A stretch of DNA of 21,576 nt from an uncultured Eubacteriales bacterium (GCA_934454005.1 CAKSGI010000011.1:1-21576), one strand, 5' to 3'; positions 6,929 to 16,436 are shown, numbered from the stretch's first letter. A program made the numbers and translations. Notes: generated by a model not told the origin, from the sequence alone.

Positions 6929-9922
6929 TTGCATAATCCTATTATAGATAAGAGAAGCATAAATGATATAAAGGATCAAATAAAGATTTTAGCTAAACAG
7001 TATGTCCCTGAATGGAAATATGATTTTAATGATCCAGATGTAGGGGCTGTTTTTTCAGAAATATTTGCGAGCATGTTTGAAAATACAATAACTATGTTTA
7101 ATAAAACACCTTACAATTATTATATTACTTTTTTGAATATGTTAGGAGCTAAACTATTACCCCCTATTTCGTCTACAGGAATGATTACGGTAGATTTAGT
7201 ACCAGAAACAAAAGGGATATTTATAAATAAAGGTACATCGGTTTATGCCTCTGCGGATAACGAAGAGGGAAGAGTTTATTATGAGACTATAGAATCTATG
7301 TTTGCAATAGATTTAAATATAGATTCGATTTTTGTGACGAATGCTAAAAATGATTCTATTTCTAAAATTTATGATATTAAAACCGAAGAAAAACTTTTGC
7401 CGTTTAAAATATTTGATAATAATGAATTTAAAAATTTGCAATCACATGAAATATATTTTGAAGACAGCAGCATATTTGAAATTAATAGTAAGTCTAATAT
7501 TATATTTAAGTTTCATGATGTTAAATCTCTTAAAAATGATAAACATTTAAATGATATATTTTCCGATGATAAAAATATTGTTTGGCAGTATTATAATGAC
7601 TTAACTTGGAAGACAATAAATAATGTGGAAAGAATTGATGATGGAATTAAACTTGTAGTTGAAGATGAAATAGATAAAAAGAAACAATTTGGAAAAGAGT
7701 CTAATTTTATAAGATGCATATTAAAAAAAATTCCGGATGATGAAATAAAATTGACAGGAGTTTCATACTTAGCGCAATCATCAAACCTAGAACCAGATGC
7801 TTTGCTTTCTGGAATGACAGAATTAGCAGATACAGACTTTTTCCCTTTTGGTGAACAGTATAGTATTTATACAGACTTTTACATATCTTCAAGAGAGGCA
7901 TTTGTAAAAAAAGGTTCCAATATAACTATAAATATAGATATGAAATTTGTAAAAGTAAAATTAGATATTGTAGAATTTAAAGATACTACAAATTATAGAT
8001 ATGTAATGTCAGAAATTGACTTTAAGGAACAAAAGGAATCTGATATAGAAATTGAAAAAGTTTCTTGGGAATATTGGAATGGAAAAGGATGGGCAAGATT
8101 ATATAGTAATAACGATAATGAAGATTTTTTCTTATTTAAGGATGATGAAGAAAAAAAATCTATAAAATTCGTTTGTCCGAGTGACATGGAATTGATTACA
8201 TTAGGGCCACAAGAAAGCTGTTTTATTAGGGCGAGAATATTAAAAGTTAAAAATCAATTTAGCAACTTGGGAAGTTATATCACTCCTTGTATAAACAAAA
8301 TCTCTATAGATTATGAGTATGTAAATAGAAGCATAAACTGTAAAAATATTTATGTTAAGTCCAATGTGGAGGATAGGTTAATTAAATTTAAAGGTGATAC
8401 TATAATTACGCTATTAAAAAAATCTCTTTGTGATCATCCAACAATGTATTTTTGTTTAGATAATCCTATATTTCATGGACCAGTAAAAATATTATTTGAT
8501 ATTGAACCTGGAATGTATAGAAACTTGCCCTCATTAAGATGGGAATATTATTCAAAAGATAGCCAGGGCAACTTTAAATGGAACAATTTAGATATATTAG
8601 ATTCTACAGAAAACTTGTCTAATAGTGCTATAGTATCTATAATAGGAAAAAGTGATTTTGAAAAAACTAAAATTTTTGGAAGAGAAGGATATTTCATTAG
8701 GATAGTTAATCATGATAATGAATATTATAAAGAATTAAAATCAGTTCCAGTTATAAACGGGATTTATATTAATACTGTTCAGGTTTCACAATCAGAGACT
8801 AGAATTCCAGAATATTTTTCAATTGATAATATGCAAGCTAATAAAGTTTGTAAGCTTTCTTGTGATAATATATTAAGTGTTGAGGTATGGGTAAATGAAT
8901 TTGGGAGTTTATCTGATTTAGAGGAAGAGATAATTAGGTCAAATGAGGGTTCGTATATAATTGAATACAACGATGAAGGGAGGATATCTGAATTTTGGGT
9001 GAAATGGGAGCCTAAAAGCAATATTGCAGCAGCGTCATTAAACGAGAGAGTATATGAAATAAATTATAATAAAGGAACAATTACTTTTGGAAATGGGAAA
9101 CATGGTAAAATACCAACAAGTCAAGATCAACAGAGTATTAAGGTTGAGTATAGTATTTCTTCTGGGAGGTTGGGAAATATTGGAGCAGAAGAGATTCAGG
9201 GATTTTCAGATGCTATTCCATACGTTAGTTCTGTGAAAAATATTAAACAGTTTGTCGGTGGAGTAGATATGGAGGATGTTTCTGCAGTGGCTAGAAGAAT
9301 GTCGAGTAAACTATCCGGGATGAATAGAATAGTTTCTCTTGATGATTTTGAGTTAGCAATACGATGTAATGACAGAAATATCTATAAAGTAAAGTGTATG
9401 CCTCATGTTGATAATTTAAGTAAGAGTTCAGTTGGAATGATATCTATAGCTGTTTTACCTAAAGATTACATGCAAGGGTATGAAAAGTTTTTGATTATAA
9501 AGGATCGAATTCGTGATTTTATAAAGAGTGCGGCACCAATAACTTTATCAGAGGCTTCAAAAATAAATATTTTTGAAGTTATGTATGTAGAAGTGGCTGT
9601 AAAAGTAAATTTGGTTATAGATGATTATAATTATTACCAAGAGTTATATCAAAATATATATAATAAACTTGAGATATTTTTAGATCCTATTACAGGAAAT
9701 TTTGATCAGAAAGGTTGGGAGATAGGAAGTTTTCCAAGAAAAGAATCTATTTATAATTTTATTAAACTTACTAAGAATATAAAATTGATAAAGTCGGTAG
9801 ATATTTTTACAAAAGCCGTAACTTTAGAAGGAAAAAAAGATATAGATTTAGAAACTATTAATAATCAATATTTTGTTGTTCCTGTTTTTGGAGAACCTGA
9901 AATAAATATAATGGTTAATTGA
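6929..9922 (+). CDS. Baseplate protein, baseplate J-like (Afp11-type)
   Basis: The 997-residue wedge protein starts at TTG 6929, eight bases after AAGGGGG (6914-6920). The N-terminal helical part has YVPEWKYDFNDPDVGAVFSE and ITFLNMLGAKLLPP, the 'P.W.....DPG..l.e.fA......' opening of eCIS baseplate proteins. Residues about 95-700 are beta-rich inserted domains with repeated 'W.YW.G..W..L' elements (VSWEYWNGKGWARLY, LRWEYYSKDSQGNFKW). Around 715, GTITFGNGKHGKIP is the typical 'I.FGDG..G..P' signature, followed at about 776 by GGVDMEDVSAVARRM and IVSLDDFELAIR, the Baseplate_J core. With the next gene it should form the baseplate wedges; the length suits Afp11 homologues. No membrane segment is seen. 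Confidence 0.92.
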   Translation: MHNPIIDKRSINDIKDQIKILAKQYVPEWKYDFNDPDVGAVFSEIFASMFENTITMFNKTPYNYYITFLNMLGAKLLPPISSTGMITVDLVPETKGIFINKGTSVYASADNEEGRVYYETIESMFAIDLNIDSIFVTNAKNDSISKIYDIKTEEKLLPFKIFDNNEFKNLQSHEIYFEDSSIFEINSKSNIIFKFHDVKSLKNDKHLNDIFSDDKNIVWQYYNDLTWKTINNVERIDDGIKLVVEDEIDKKKQFGKESNFIRCILKKIPDDEIKLTGVSYLAQSSNLEPDALLSGMTELADTDFFPFGEQYSIYTDFYISSREAFVKKGSNITINIDMKFVKVKLDIVEFKDTTNYRYVMSEIDFKEQKESDIEIEKVSWEYWNGKGWARLYSNNDNEDFFLFKDDEEKKSIKFVCPSDMELITLGPQESCFIRARILKVKNQFSNLGSYITPCINKISIDYEYVNRSINCKNIYVKSNVEDRLIKFKGDTIITLLKKSLCDHPTMYFCLDNPIFHGPVKILFDIEPGMYRNLPSLRWEYYSKDSQGNFKWNNLDILDSTENLSNSAIVSIIGKSDFEKTKIFGREGYFIRIVNHDNEYYKELKSVPVINGIYINTVQVSQSETRIPEYFSIDNMQANKVCKLSCDNILSVEVWVNEFGSLSDLEEEIIRSNEGSYIIEYNDEGRISEFWVKWEPKSNIAAASLNERVYEINYNKGTITFGNGKHGKIPTSQDQQSIKVEYSISSGRLGNIGAEEIQGFSDAIPYVSSVKNIKQFVGGVDMEDVSAVARRMSSKLSGMNRIVSLDDFELAIRCNDRNIYKVKCMPHVDNLSKSSVGMISIAVLPKDYMQGYEKFLIIKDRIRDFIKSAAPITLSEASKINIFEVMYVEVAVKVNLVIDDYNYYQELYQNIYNKLEIFLDPITGNFDQKGWEIGSFPRKESIYNFIKLTKNIKLIKSVDIFTKAVTLEGKKDIDLETINNQYFVVPVFGEPEINIMVN

Positions 9923-9941
9923 TTTAAAGGAAGTTTTTAAT

Positions 9942-12092
9942 ATGATAGACTTAGAAAATTTCAACAAACAAAAATTTGAGGACATAGTAGATACCGCAAA
10001 AAAACAGATATCTTATTTAAGTAATGATTGGACTAATGTTCAGTTGTCAGACCCAGGGATTACGCTTATAGATTTATTTGCATGGCTTAAAGTTCTGCAA
10101 CATGAAAAAATGAACAAAATTTCTATTAGTAGTAAGTACAGATTTTTAGATTTATTGAATATAAAAAAGATACAAAATAAAGGCTCTAACACGTTACTAA
10201 AAATTTCGAATATTTCTAAAGACCAGATTATACCAAAAGGGACTAAATGGTTTGCGAATGACTTGATTTTTGAAAATAATGAGGAAGAGTTTGTAATAAG
10301 TTCAAATATTGTTAGTGTAGATTTTGAAAATGATCAGTTTAATGCAAATGTTATTTATAATGAGTTTGATAGAAAAAGAATATTCTATTTGTTTGGAGAA
10401 GAGTTCAAGTCTTATGGGAAAACTCCTTATTTTAAGATTAATTTTGACTCACCCCTACAGAATGGTTCAAAATTTAATTTATATTTTGAAGTGTTTTTAG
10501 ATAATAAGTATATTAGAAATCCAATTAAGGAGCAGGATGATTTTGTTGAAATGGCTAAGGTCGAGTGGGAACTTTATGGTTTAAAGGATGGTATAGTTGG
10601 ATGGCACAAATTAGATGTTATTTGCGATGATACACACAATTTTTTGTTTTCTGGCACGATTAGTTTTAATTTAAATGTGTGTATGGAGAAATTTGAGGAT
10701 AAATTTTCAATAAGAGCAAAATTAGTTTCTCAGAAGTACGATTTTCCACCTAGGATAATAAATATATTAACAAATGTTTTTAGTGTTACACAAAGAAGCA
10801 CATTATGTGAAAATATTATCTTAAAAAGAAAAAATATATTAACAAATAGAATGGCGAAAGTTAAAAGTCATTTATCTTTATATGGGAAACATGTTCTTTA
10901 TGTAAAAGAAAAAGATGGTTGGAAATCTATATCAGATTATACTGTTGCTAGAGATATACATGCAGGAGAAACTAAATTTGAAATTAGCGAAAATGTTTTT
11001 AAATCGGTTTTAAAATTGAAGAATGATGAACCTGCATTAATGATAGTAAGTTATGATGAATCTATAAAAGATAAAATGATAATAGGATCTGGAACAGGAA
11101 TATCGGACCAGGAGTATGGTATTAATATTGATAATATATTATATGATGATTTTGAAATAATGGTTGGAAACAAAAATAATGACGAAATTATATTTGAAAA
11201 ATGGAATAAGGTAAACGATTTATATACGTCTGATAAATATGGAAAAGATTATATTTTGGATTGTGACGACTCTAAAATTATATTTGGTGATAATGAATAC
11301 GGGATAGCGCCAAGAAAATTGAATGACAATATAGTTTTAATTGGTTTTTCAATTACGTTAGGAAAAGGTTCTAATATAAAATCAGGAATTATAAACAAGG
11401 TTAAAAGTGAAAACCCAGAAATTAAGAAATTTATTATAAATCAGATAGTGAGTGCGAACGGTGGAATGGATGCAGAAAGTTTTGAGGACATGGAGAGTAG
11501 GGCGGCCAAAGTTCTTGAAAATAATAAAAGAGCCATAACAATAGAAGACTATGAACATATTGCTAGAATGACACCGGGATTAATTCGGAGCAATATTAAA
11601 GTATTACCGTCATATGTAGGAGAAAAAAGGAAAAGTAATAATCGAAATTATGTTACAATAGTTGTAAGAGGTTCGGGACAGAGGAATATGTGTTTGAAGG
11701 GTTATAAAGAAAATATAAAAAATTATGTTGATAAATATAGATTAATAAATACAGAGGTCAAGGTTGTTGAACCGATTTATATAGGCCTTGACATTGGAGG
11801 TCAAATTGTTGTAAATTCTTATTATAGAGAAAGTGCTAATGATATTATCAACAGTATTAAAATTTTTGTTGAAAAAGTAAATGATGATTGCGGTTCTACA
11901 TTTTATTATGGAGATTTATTTGGTATGTTGGATAGACTTAATAGTGTTTCGTATATAGATAAACTTTATGTAGAACCTGTAGGTGATTACCTAGAAAAAA
12001 CTTTATCTGATGATATAATAATCCCACCTAATGGAATGTATTATATAAGAAACTTAAACTTAAATTATATTAATAACTCGAATATTTATTAA
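9942..12092 (+). CDS. Putative baseplate assembly protein, second baseplate J-like (Afp11/12-type)
   Basis: This 716-residue protein carries the same architecture as its upstream neighbour in shorter form. The N-terminus has NVQLSDPGITLIDLFAWL followed by KYRFLDLLNIKK, the opening of baseplate J-like assembly proteins. Around 445, IIFGDNEYGIAP is the 'FGDN.YG..P' signature. At about 506, GGMDAESFEDMESRAAKVL precedes NKRAITIEDYEHIARMTPG, the Baseplate_J core. The C-terminal third includes the later J subdomains (YREKSANDI-type helix, FYYGDLFGMLDRLNSVSYID). ATG 9942 follows AAAGGAAG, 20 bases after the previous stop. Two J-type genes in succession is the normal eCIS arrangement. Confidence 0.92.
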   Translation: MIDLENFNKQKFEDIVDTAKKQISYLSNDWTNVQLSDPGITLIDLFAWLKVLQHEKMNKISISSKYRFLDLLNIKKIQNKGSNTLLKISNISKDQIIPKGTKWFANDLIFENNEEEFVISSNIVSVDFENDQFNANVIYNEFDRKRIFYLFGEEFKSYGKTPYFKINFDSPLQNGSKFNLYFEVFLDNKYIRNPIKEQDDFVEMAKVEWELYGLKDGIVGWHKLDVICDDTHNFLFSGTISFNLNVCMEKFEDKFSIRAKLVSQKYDFPPRIINILTNVFSVTQRSTLCENIILKRKNILTNRMAKVKSHLSLYGKHVLYVKEKDGWKSISDYTVARDIHAGETKFEISENVFKSVLKLKNDEPALMIVSYDESIKDKMIIGSGTGISDQEYGINIDNILYDDFEIMVGNKNNDEIIFEKWNKVNDLYTSDKYGKDYILDCDDSKIIFGDNEYGIAPRKLNDNIVLIGFSITLGKGSNIKSGIINKVKSENPEIKKFIINQIVSANGGMDAESFEDMESRAAKVLENNKRAITIEDYEHIARMTPGLIRSNIKVLPSYVGEKRKSNNRNYVTIVVRGSGQRNMCLKGYKENIKNYVDKYRLINTEVKVVEPIYIGLDIGGQIVVNSYYRESANDIINSIKIFVEKVNDDCGSTFYYGDLFGMLDRLNSVSYIDKLYVEPVGDYLEKTLSDDIIIPPNGMYYIRNLNLNYINNSNIY

Positions 12093-12098
12093 TTAAAT

Positions 12099-12107
12099 GG
12101 GGGTGAT
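12099..12107 (+). promoter_or_regulatory. Ribosome-binding site directing a TTG start
   Basis: GGGGGTGAT precedes TTG 12111 at suitable spacing. No in-frame ATG lies nearby, so TTG initiation is strongly supported. Confidence 0.75.
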
Positions 12108-12110
12108 ATT

Positions 12111-13274
12111 TTGGCTTTTGGCATAAAATACTTTGTATTAAATAAATCAAGTGATTGGAAAGAAAGGAGCGTTATAGATAATCTTCACTTTAATGAAGAC
12201 AAACTTATTTCAAACGCTAATACAGATAAAGGTGTTTATATTTCTGCATCATTTGATAGTTTACAAAGTGAAAATATTTGGCATAGATTAAGGCTGGAAG
12301 CGAATAGACCTCAAAATGTTGTAATTCAATTAAAATTATATGCAAGTGATTCTTTGTATAGTATGATTCCAGGAAAATCGGAATTTGGGGATGAAGAAGT
12401 TTTAATAGATGATTATTTATTAGACGATAATGTGAGCATTGATGATAAAATAAAATTATTTGATTATTTAGGTGCTAAGGAATTTGAAAATCCAAATGAT
12501 CTAGTTCTATTTGAATTTAAGGGTAGATATATGTGGATTTGTCTTGAGATTACGAATTATAATAAGAATATAGCAAAAATTAGTGAAATTAAATTGGAGT
12601 TTCCTGGATTTTCATTTGTGGACTATTTGCCTCAGATATATAGAGGGAATAATAAAAATTCTTTTTTGTCTAGGTTTTTATTTATATTTCAGTCATTATA
12701 CACGGATCTTGAGGATGAAATAGACAAAATGCCGAGCCTGTTTGATCCTATACATGTAAATGAAGAATTCTTAAGTTGGATTACAGAATGGTTTTCTATA
12801 AAAGATAGATATATATGGGGGGAAGAAAAGCTTAGATTATTACTTTGTAATGCGATTGATTTGTATAAAATAAAAGGGACTAAAGAATCGATAAAGAAAA
12901 TAGTTGAGATTTATATAGGAAAAACTCCTATAATAATAGAGCAATTTGAAGTTATAGAAAATGAATATTATAAAAAATCTAAAAAACATATTGAAAATTT
13001 ATTTGGAAATAATAGCTACACTTTTAGCGTTATTATAAAAGCAGACAAGCAAATTACTTCTGATATGTATCTTGAATTACTAAAAATAATTAATAGATTT
13101 AAACCTATAGATACGATTTGTAATCTGGTTATTTTGAATAATGAGATTTATCTTGATTACCACTGCTATTTAGGACTAAATTCTTATATATCTCCGAATA
13201 AAAGTATCATACTTAATGATCAAAATGAAGCGCTAACAAAATTGATAATTGCAGATTCAGATGATTTAAAATAA
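12111..13274 (+). CDS. CIS tail protein, P2 gpI-like domain (phage tail protein, baseplate wedge)
   Basis: The protein has 387 residues and starts at TTG. Residues 1 to about 165 form a beta-rich domain with SENIWHRLRLEANRP and VVIQLKLYASDS, a pattern often seen ahead of this family. The central part (about 168-285) is diagnostic: FVDYLPQIYRGN, FLFIFQSLYTDLEDEIDKMP, LFDPIHVNEEFLSWITEWF, LLLCNAIDLYKIKGTKESI and KKIVEIYIGKTPIIIEQFE match the 'phage tail protein domain' of eCIS clusters, related to P2 gpI, which completes the wedge next to the J proteins and connects to fibres. The C-terminal part (about 300-387) has FSVIIKADKQI and INRFKPIDTICNLVIL, typical of the family. Its position after two J genes agrees. 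Confidence 0.9.
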   Translation: MAFGIKYFVLNKSSDWKERSVIDNLHFNEDKLISNANTDKGVYISASFDSLQSENIWHRLRLEANRPQNVVIQLKLYASDSLYSMIPGKSEFGDEEVLIDDYLLDDNVSIDDKIKLFDYLGAKEFENPNDLVLFEFKGRYMWICLEITNYNKNIAKISEIKLEFPGFSFVDYLPQIYRGNNKNSFLSRFLFIFQSLYTDLEDEIDKMPSLFDPIHVNEEFLSWITEWFSIKDRYIWGEEKLRLLLCNAIDLYKIKGTKESIKKIVEIYIGKTPIIIEQFEVIENEYYKKSKKHIENLFGNNSYTFSVIIKADKQITSDMYLELLKIINRFKPIDTICNLVILNNEIYLDYHCYLGLNSYISPNKSIILNDQNEALTKLIIADSDDLK

Positions 13275-13330
13275 ATTGTAAGATTTATTATATAAAAAAC
13301 ATAACAACTCTTAATGAAAGAAGGGTATAT

Positions 13331-15124
13331 ATGAACAATAAAGAATATTATTCTTGTGAAAGAAATCATTACTTTTTTGGAAAACTTATGACAGTAAGGG
13401 ACTTTGAAAATGAGCAGGTCTATCTTAATTCTAAACGGCGCTTAGGAAATAGAATGCTCAATGGTGCAGGGATTGTTTGTGGACTTGATATTATAATGGT
13501 CGATAGTAGGACTATATCTTTGGAATCTGGAATGGCGATAGATTATGAGGGAAGAGAAATAGTAGTTGCAGAGCCAAATGTTAAAAGACTTAATGTAATC
13601 AAAGGTTTTGAGGAAAACAGAGAAAAAGGATATATGTATCTTTGTTTAAAGTATAAAGAAGAACTGAAAGAAAGTACTTTTTCTGTTGCAGGTTCTGGCA
13701 AAGATAGTGGTTTAAGCCAAGAGTATAATAGAGTTAGTGAAAGTTATGATTTATTTTTAACATCTAAGGAGCCATCACCTTATTTATTAAACTTAAATAA
13801 TCTTATGTTTAGCGATATAGTTGTTTACGATGAAAATGGAATTAAATTAACAATTCAAATTCCCAAATACACTAATCCTAATAGTATTATGAAATTTTTT
13901 GTTTTACTTGAAAAAAATAATGTATCATTACCTGTAAGTTTTGAATTTGATATACAAGGAGATCTATTTAAATCTGTTAATGGACAAACACAATCTAATA
14001 TTAGTTATCAAGAAACAGAAGTCTCAACTTACAAAAGAATAAAGAAAGAATATTATATGGAATGTGATGCTATATCTGAAGCGGTTACAGATATTGTGAT
14101 AAATAAAGATAGTTTTTCTATTAATATTGGAAATAATAAAAATAGTTTGGACAATGATATCAAGCATTCTATTACTGTAACGGAACGTAGGATTTATGAT
14201 GTTATAATAGATAATTATTATTCGATGCATTTTGATGAAATAACTGAAGTTAAAGAGGACCAAAATATATATTTAGCTAAGTTTTATATAATTTCAAATC
14301 AGTCGACATATGTAATAGAGAATATTGAAAAAAATCCTTTTAATCAATATCTATTAAATAATGATCTTTTAAATGTTTTACAATTAGCAACTGATAGTAT
14401 TTATATAAAACATGAAAATAATACTTTAAATGATAAGATAGAAGAGTCTTCAAATTCAATATTACCAGCGGAGATATCTAATATTGATTCAGAAAATATT
14501 GTTACTGGCGTAGAAAGGATAAATATGGGATTTTATCCTAAGGTAGGAAAACCATATTATTCATACGAATTTATCCATGGTCTGGGATATGGTAGAATAG
14601 GAGTTATTACCGCTATTGAAAATAAAGCGAATTATTTGAAGAATGATGAAAACATTCTGATATTTGGTGATGCAGAAATATTTAATAGTGAAGATGTTCA
14701 GATGTCAACACCTTTGGCTAAAGTTGGAGCTATTGTAAATCCAGACAAAGGAACAATGAAATTAGGAGTAAAACTTTTAGAAAAGACGACTGAGCAAACA
14801 ATTGATGTTAGATGGTGGGCATTTAAACCTAAAGAAAAAGATTTGTTTGATGAAGATATAATTGTAGATGATAAAGTAAATGTTGTAATAACGCCAAATA
14901 CAGTTAGAACTAGACCGTTAGAGCAAGTTAGATTTTCAGCTAAAGTAGAGGGTTCAAGCAATCAGGGGGTTATTTGGGAAGTCACAGAAGATGGCGGAGG
15001 AAAAATCGATAAAAACGGTTTATATACAGCACCACCAAAAGAAGGAGTTTATGAGATTAGAGCTAAAAGTGTAAAGTTTGATAATAAAGTTGATTCAGCG
15101 TATGTTGTAGTTACTGCAGAATAG
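13331..15124 (+). CDS. Probable CIS fibre/surface protein with C-terminal Ig-like domain
   Basis: This 597-residue protein is the last gene of the particle operon. The N-terminus (YYSCERNHYFFGKLMTVRDF, then NRMLNGAGIVCGLDI) resembles an N-terminal domain I associate with proteins encoded after the gpI gene in other eCIS clusters; it may attach to the baseplate. The middle (about 60-510) is beta-rich without a recognised domain. Residues about 516-597 form an Ig-like domain of the bacterial Big type: VNVVITPNTVRTRPLEQV, VIWEVTEDGGG, KIDKNGLYTAPPKEGVYEI and RAKSVKFDNK. Such domains are common on adhesive tips and decoration proteins. No signal peptide is present, which fits assembly onto a cytoplasmic particle. 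Target binding is inferred from domain type and operon position. The 56-base gap before the gene is the widest in the operon and shows no clear promoter. Confidence 0.78.
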   Translation: MNNKEYYSCERNHYFFGKLMTVRDFENEQVYLNSKRRLGNRMLNGAGIVCGLDIIMVDSRTISLESGMAIDYEGREIVVAEPNVKRLNVIKGFEENREKGYMYLCLKYKEELKESTFSVAGSGKDSGLSQEYNRVSESYDLFLTSKEPSPYLLNLNNLMFSDIVVYDENGIKLTIQIPKYTNPNSIMKFFVLLEKNNVSLPVSFEFDIQGDLFKSVNGQTQSNISYQETEVSTYKRIKKEYYMECDAISEAVTDIVINKDSFSINIGNNKNSLDNDIKHSITVTERRIYDVIIDNYYSMHFDEITEVKEDQNIYLAKFYIISNQSTYVIENIEKNPFNQYLLNNDLLNVLQLATDSIYIKHENNTLNDKIEESSNSILPAEISNIDSENIVTGVERINMGFYPKVGKPYYSYEFIHGLGYGRIGVITAIENKANYLKNDENILIFGDAEIFNSEDVQMSTPLAKVGAIVNPDKGTMKLGVKLLEKTTEQTIDVRWWAFKPKEKDLFDEDIIVDDKVNVVITPNTVRTRPLEQVRFSAKVEGSSNQGVIWEVTEDGGGKIDKNGLYTAPPKEGVYEIRAKSVKFDNKVDSAYVVVTAE

Positions 15125-15130
15125 ACGAAA

Positions 15131-15161
15131 ATATCCCAAAAAGTTAAACTTTCTGGGATAT
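15131..15161. terminator. Hairpin between convergent genes, probable bidirectional terminator
   Basis: ATATCCCA (15131-15138) pairs with TGGGATAT (15154-15161). After one A/C mismatch, AAAG pairs with CTTT around a TTAAA loop. It lies between the stop of the fibre gene and the stop of the minus-strand kinase-like gene. On the minus strand the stem is followed by a short TTTT; on the plus strand what follows is AT-rich without a clean T run. Termination is therefore plausible in both directions but only weakly shaped as intrinsic. Confidence 0.6.
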
Positions 15162-15165
15162 ATAA

Positions 15166-16374
15166 TTAATATATGTTAAGCAAAGTTTTAACAGCTGTTT
15201 CATCAGGTAGTTTTATTAGTGTTCCTGCTATGAGCTGTGAATCAGCTTGCAAATTGTTGAATGATTTAATAGTACTTATAAAATCTTTAGAACTATAATT
15301 GTTGGTGCAAATAGAATCAAAAGTATCTCCATATTGTACAATATAGTCTGTAAATGTTATGTCGGTATCTGCTGATATAGATAAATCTATAGGAATTTCA
15401 GGTTCTTCTTTTTCGGGAATGGATATTGTATTTTCAATAGGATTTTCCTGCTCTTGATTATACACATATGTTGTATTACCTAGTGAGAATGAGTCTATAG
15501 GTATTTTTTTATTATTTATATTGGTTGCCCAAAAAATTAGAAAAATTAAGAGTGTAAGACTAAGACATGAACCGCAAATCCAGGAATATCTTTTAATTTG
15601 TTTTTTGTGTTTTTTGTAAAAGTTTGTGTTGAAAGTTTTTATAAATAAGGATTTTACAGGTTTAATTAGTTGACTGATTTTATTTTGAAAATTACCATTT
15701 GTGCAAGTGCTTTCAATTTTTTTAAGTTCGATAATTAGTTGAGGAATTGAAGTGAAAAGTTGTTTTTCGCACTTTTCAACAATAATTTTGATTTGGCTAT
15801 TGTATTTATTTTTAAGTTCGTTACTTAACATTAGACGTATTATGTTTGCTATTTTAACAAATACTATTTTGTTTGATGAATATTTATCATTAGATAAAAC
15901 CTTATCAAGGTTATATACTATTTGCACATTTTCATTATCATCAATACAGATGTTATCCAAAGATATTACAGATAAAAATGCATAAAGAGGAAGAGAAGAT
16001 ATGCTATCTAATTTGATTAGAATAGAGTATAATATTTGAAATCTTTTTTCTAGACTATCAGTAAGCCTGGATGTGTGATATTTATTTGCAATGTTTTCAG
16101 CTTTAATATATTTGAAAACTATATAAAAATACTGATCAGATGCAAAAAAATTTGAAATATCTTTGTTTTGAGATTCCTTATACTTAGAATAATATGAAAA
16201 GAAATCTTTAAAAAATCTTAAATTATATTTGTTGTATTGAAATCTGTTTATTATATATAAATTTTCTGGGTTTATATCATTTTTTAAAGATGCAATCCAA
16301 ACGCTACATGTTAATTCATTGGATAAAGTTCCAACTATATTGTAATTTGATATGTCAAATATGTTATTTTTCAT
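15166..16374 (-). CDS. Membrane pseudokinase with extracellular LysM domain
   Basis: A 402-residue protein starting at the ATG at 16374. Residues 10-225 follow the layout of a Hanks-type protein kinase: NYNIVGTLSNELTCSVWIAS at the glycine-loop position, LYIINRF at the VAIK strand, FYIVFKYIKAENI at the hinge, and SLDNICIDDNENVQIVYNLD where 'KPeNILid..g.vkl.DFG' is expected. The glycine loop, the lysine, HRD and DFG are all missing, so phosphotransfer is unlikely and a binding or scaffold role is inferred. A basic stretch (KKHKKQIKR) precedes one membrane helix at 264-284; the C-terminal side should be outside. A Glu/Pro-rich linker leads to a LysM at about 342-390 (YIVQYGDTFDSICTNNY ... IAGTLIKLP), a peptidoglycan-binding fold. 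It is convergent to the particle operon and has its own promoter. Confidence 0.8.
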   Translation of the reverse strand: MKNNIFDISNYNIVGTLSNELTCSVWIASLKNDINPENLYIINRFQYNKYNLRFFKDFFSYYSKYKESQNKDISNFFASDQYFYIVFKYIKAENIANKYHTSRLTDSLEKRFQILYSILIKLDSISSLPLYAFLSVISLDNICIDDNENVQIVYNLDKVLSNDKYSSNKIVFVKIANIIRLMLSNELKNKYNSQIKIIVEKCEKQLFTSIPQLIIELKKIESTCTNGNFQNKISQLIKPVKSLFIKTFNTNFYKKHKKQIKRYSWICGSCLSLTLLIFLIFWATNINNKKIPIDSFSLGNTTYVYNQEQENPIENTISIPEKEEPEIPIDLSISADTDITFTDYIVQYGDTFDSICTNNYSSKDFISTIKSFNNLQADSQLIAGTLIKLPDETAVKTLLNIY

Positions 16375-16381
16375 GAATCTT

Positions 16382-16389
16382 CCCACCTT
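16382..16389 (-). promoter_or_regulatory. Ribosome-binding site fixing the pseudokinase start
   Basis: Reading the minus strand, AAGGTGGG lies seven bases before ATG 16374 and overlaps the alternative in-frame ATG at 16392. The shorter start is therefore preferred. Confidence 0.75.
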
Positions 16390-16407
16390 CATAAGCTATT
16401 CTCAATT

Positions 16408-16436
16408 ATTATATACCTAATGATTAGAATAGTAAA
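16408..16436 (-). promoter_or_regulatory. Vegetative-type promoter for the pseudokinase gene
   Basis: On the minus strand, TTTACT (16436-16431) and a perfect TATAAT (16413-16408) are separated by 17 bases. Transcription would begin near 16401, giving a leader of about 27 bases with the ribosome-binding site inside it. Confidence 0.65.

Noticed and set aside
13275..13330. Possible promoter in the 56-base gap before the fibre gene
   Set aside because: TTGTAA and TATAAA occur but only nine bases apart; no valid -35/-10 pair was found.
1..15124. Interpretation as a prophage or a diffocin-type R-tailocin
   Set aside because: No holin, endolysin, capsid or packaging genes occur in the window. DUF6760-like, Afp7-type and eCIS-type baseplate genes in this order indicate an injection system instead, although flanks were not seen.
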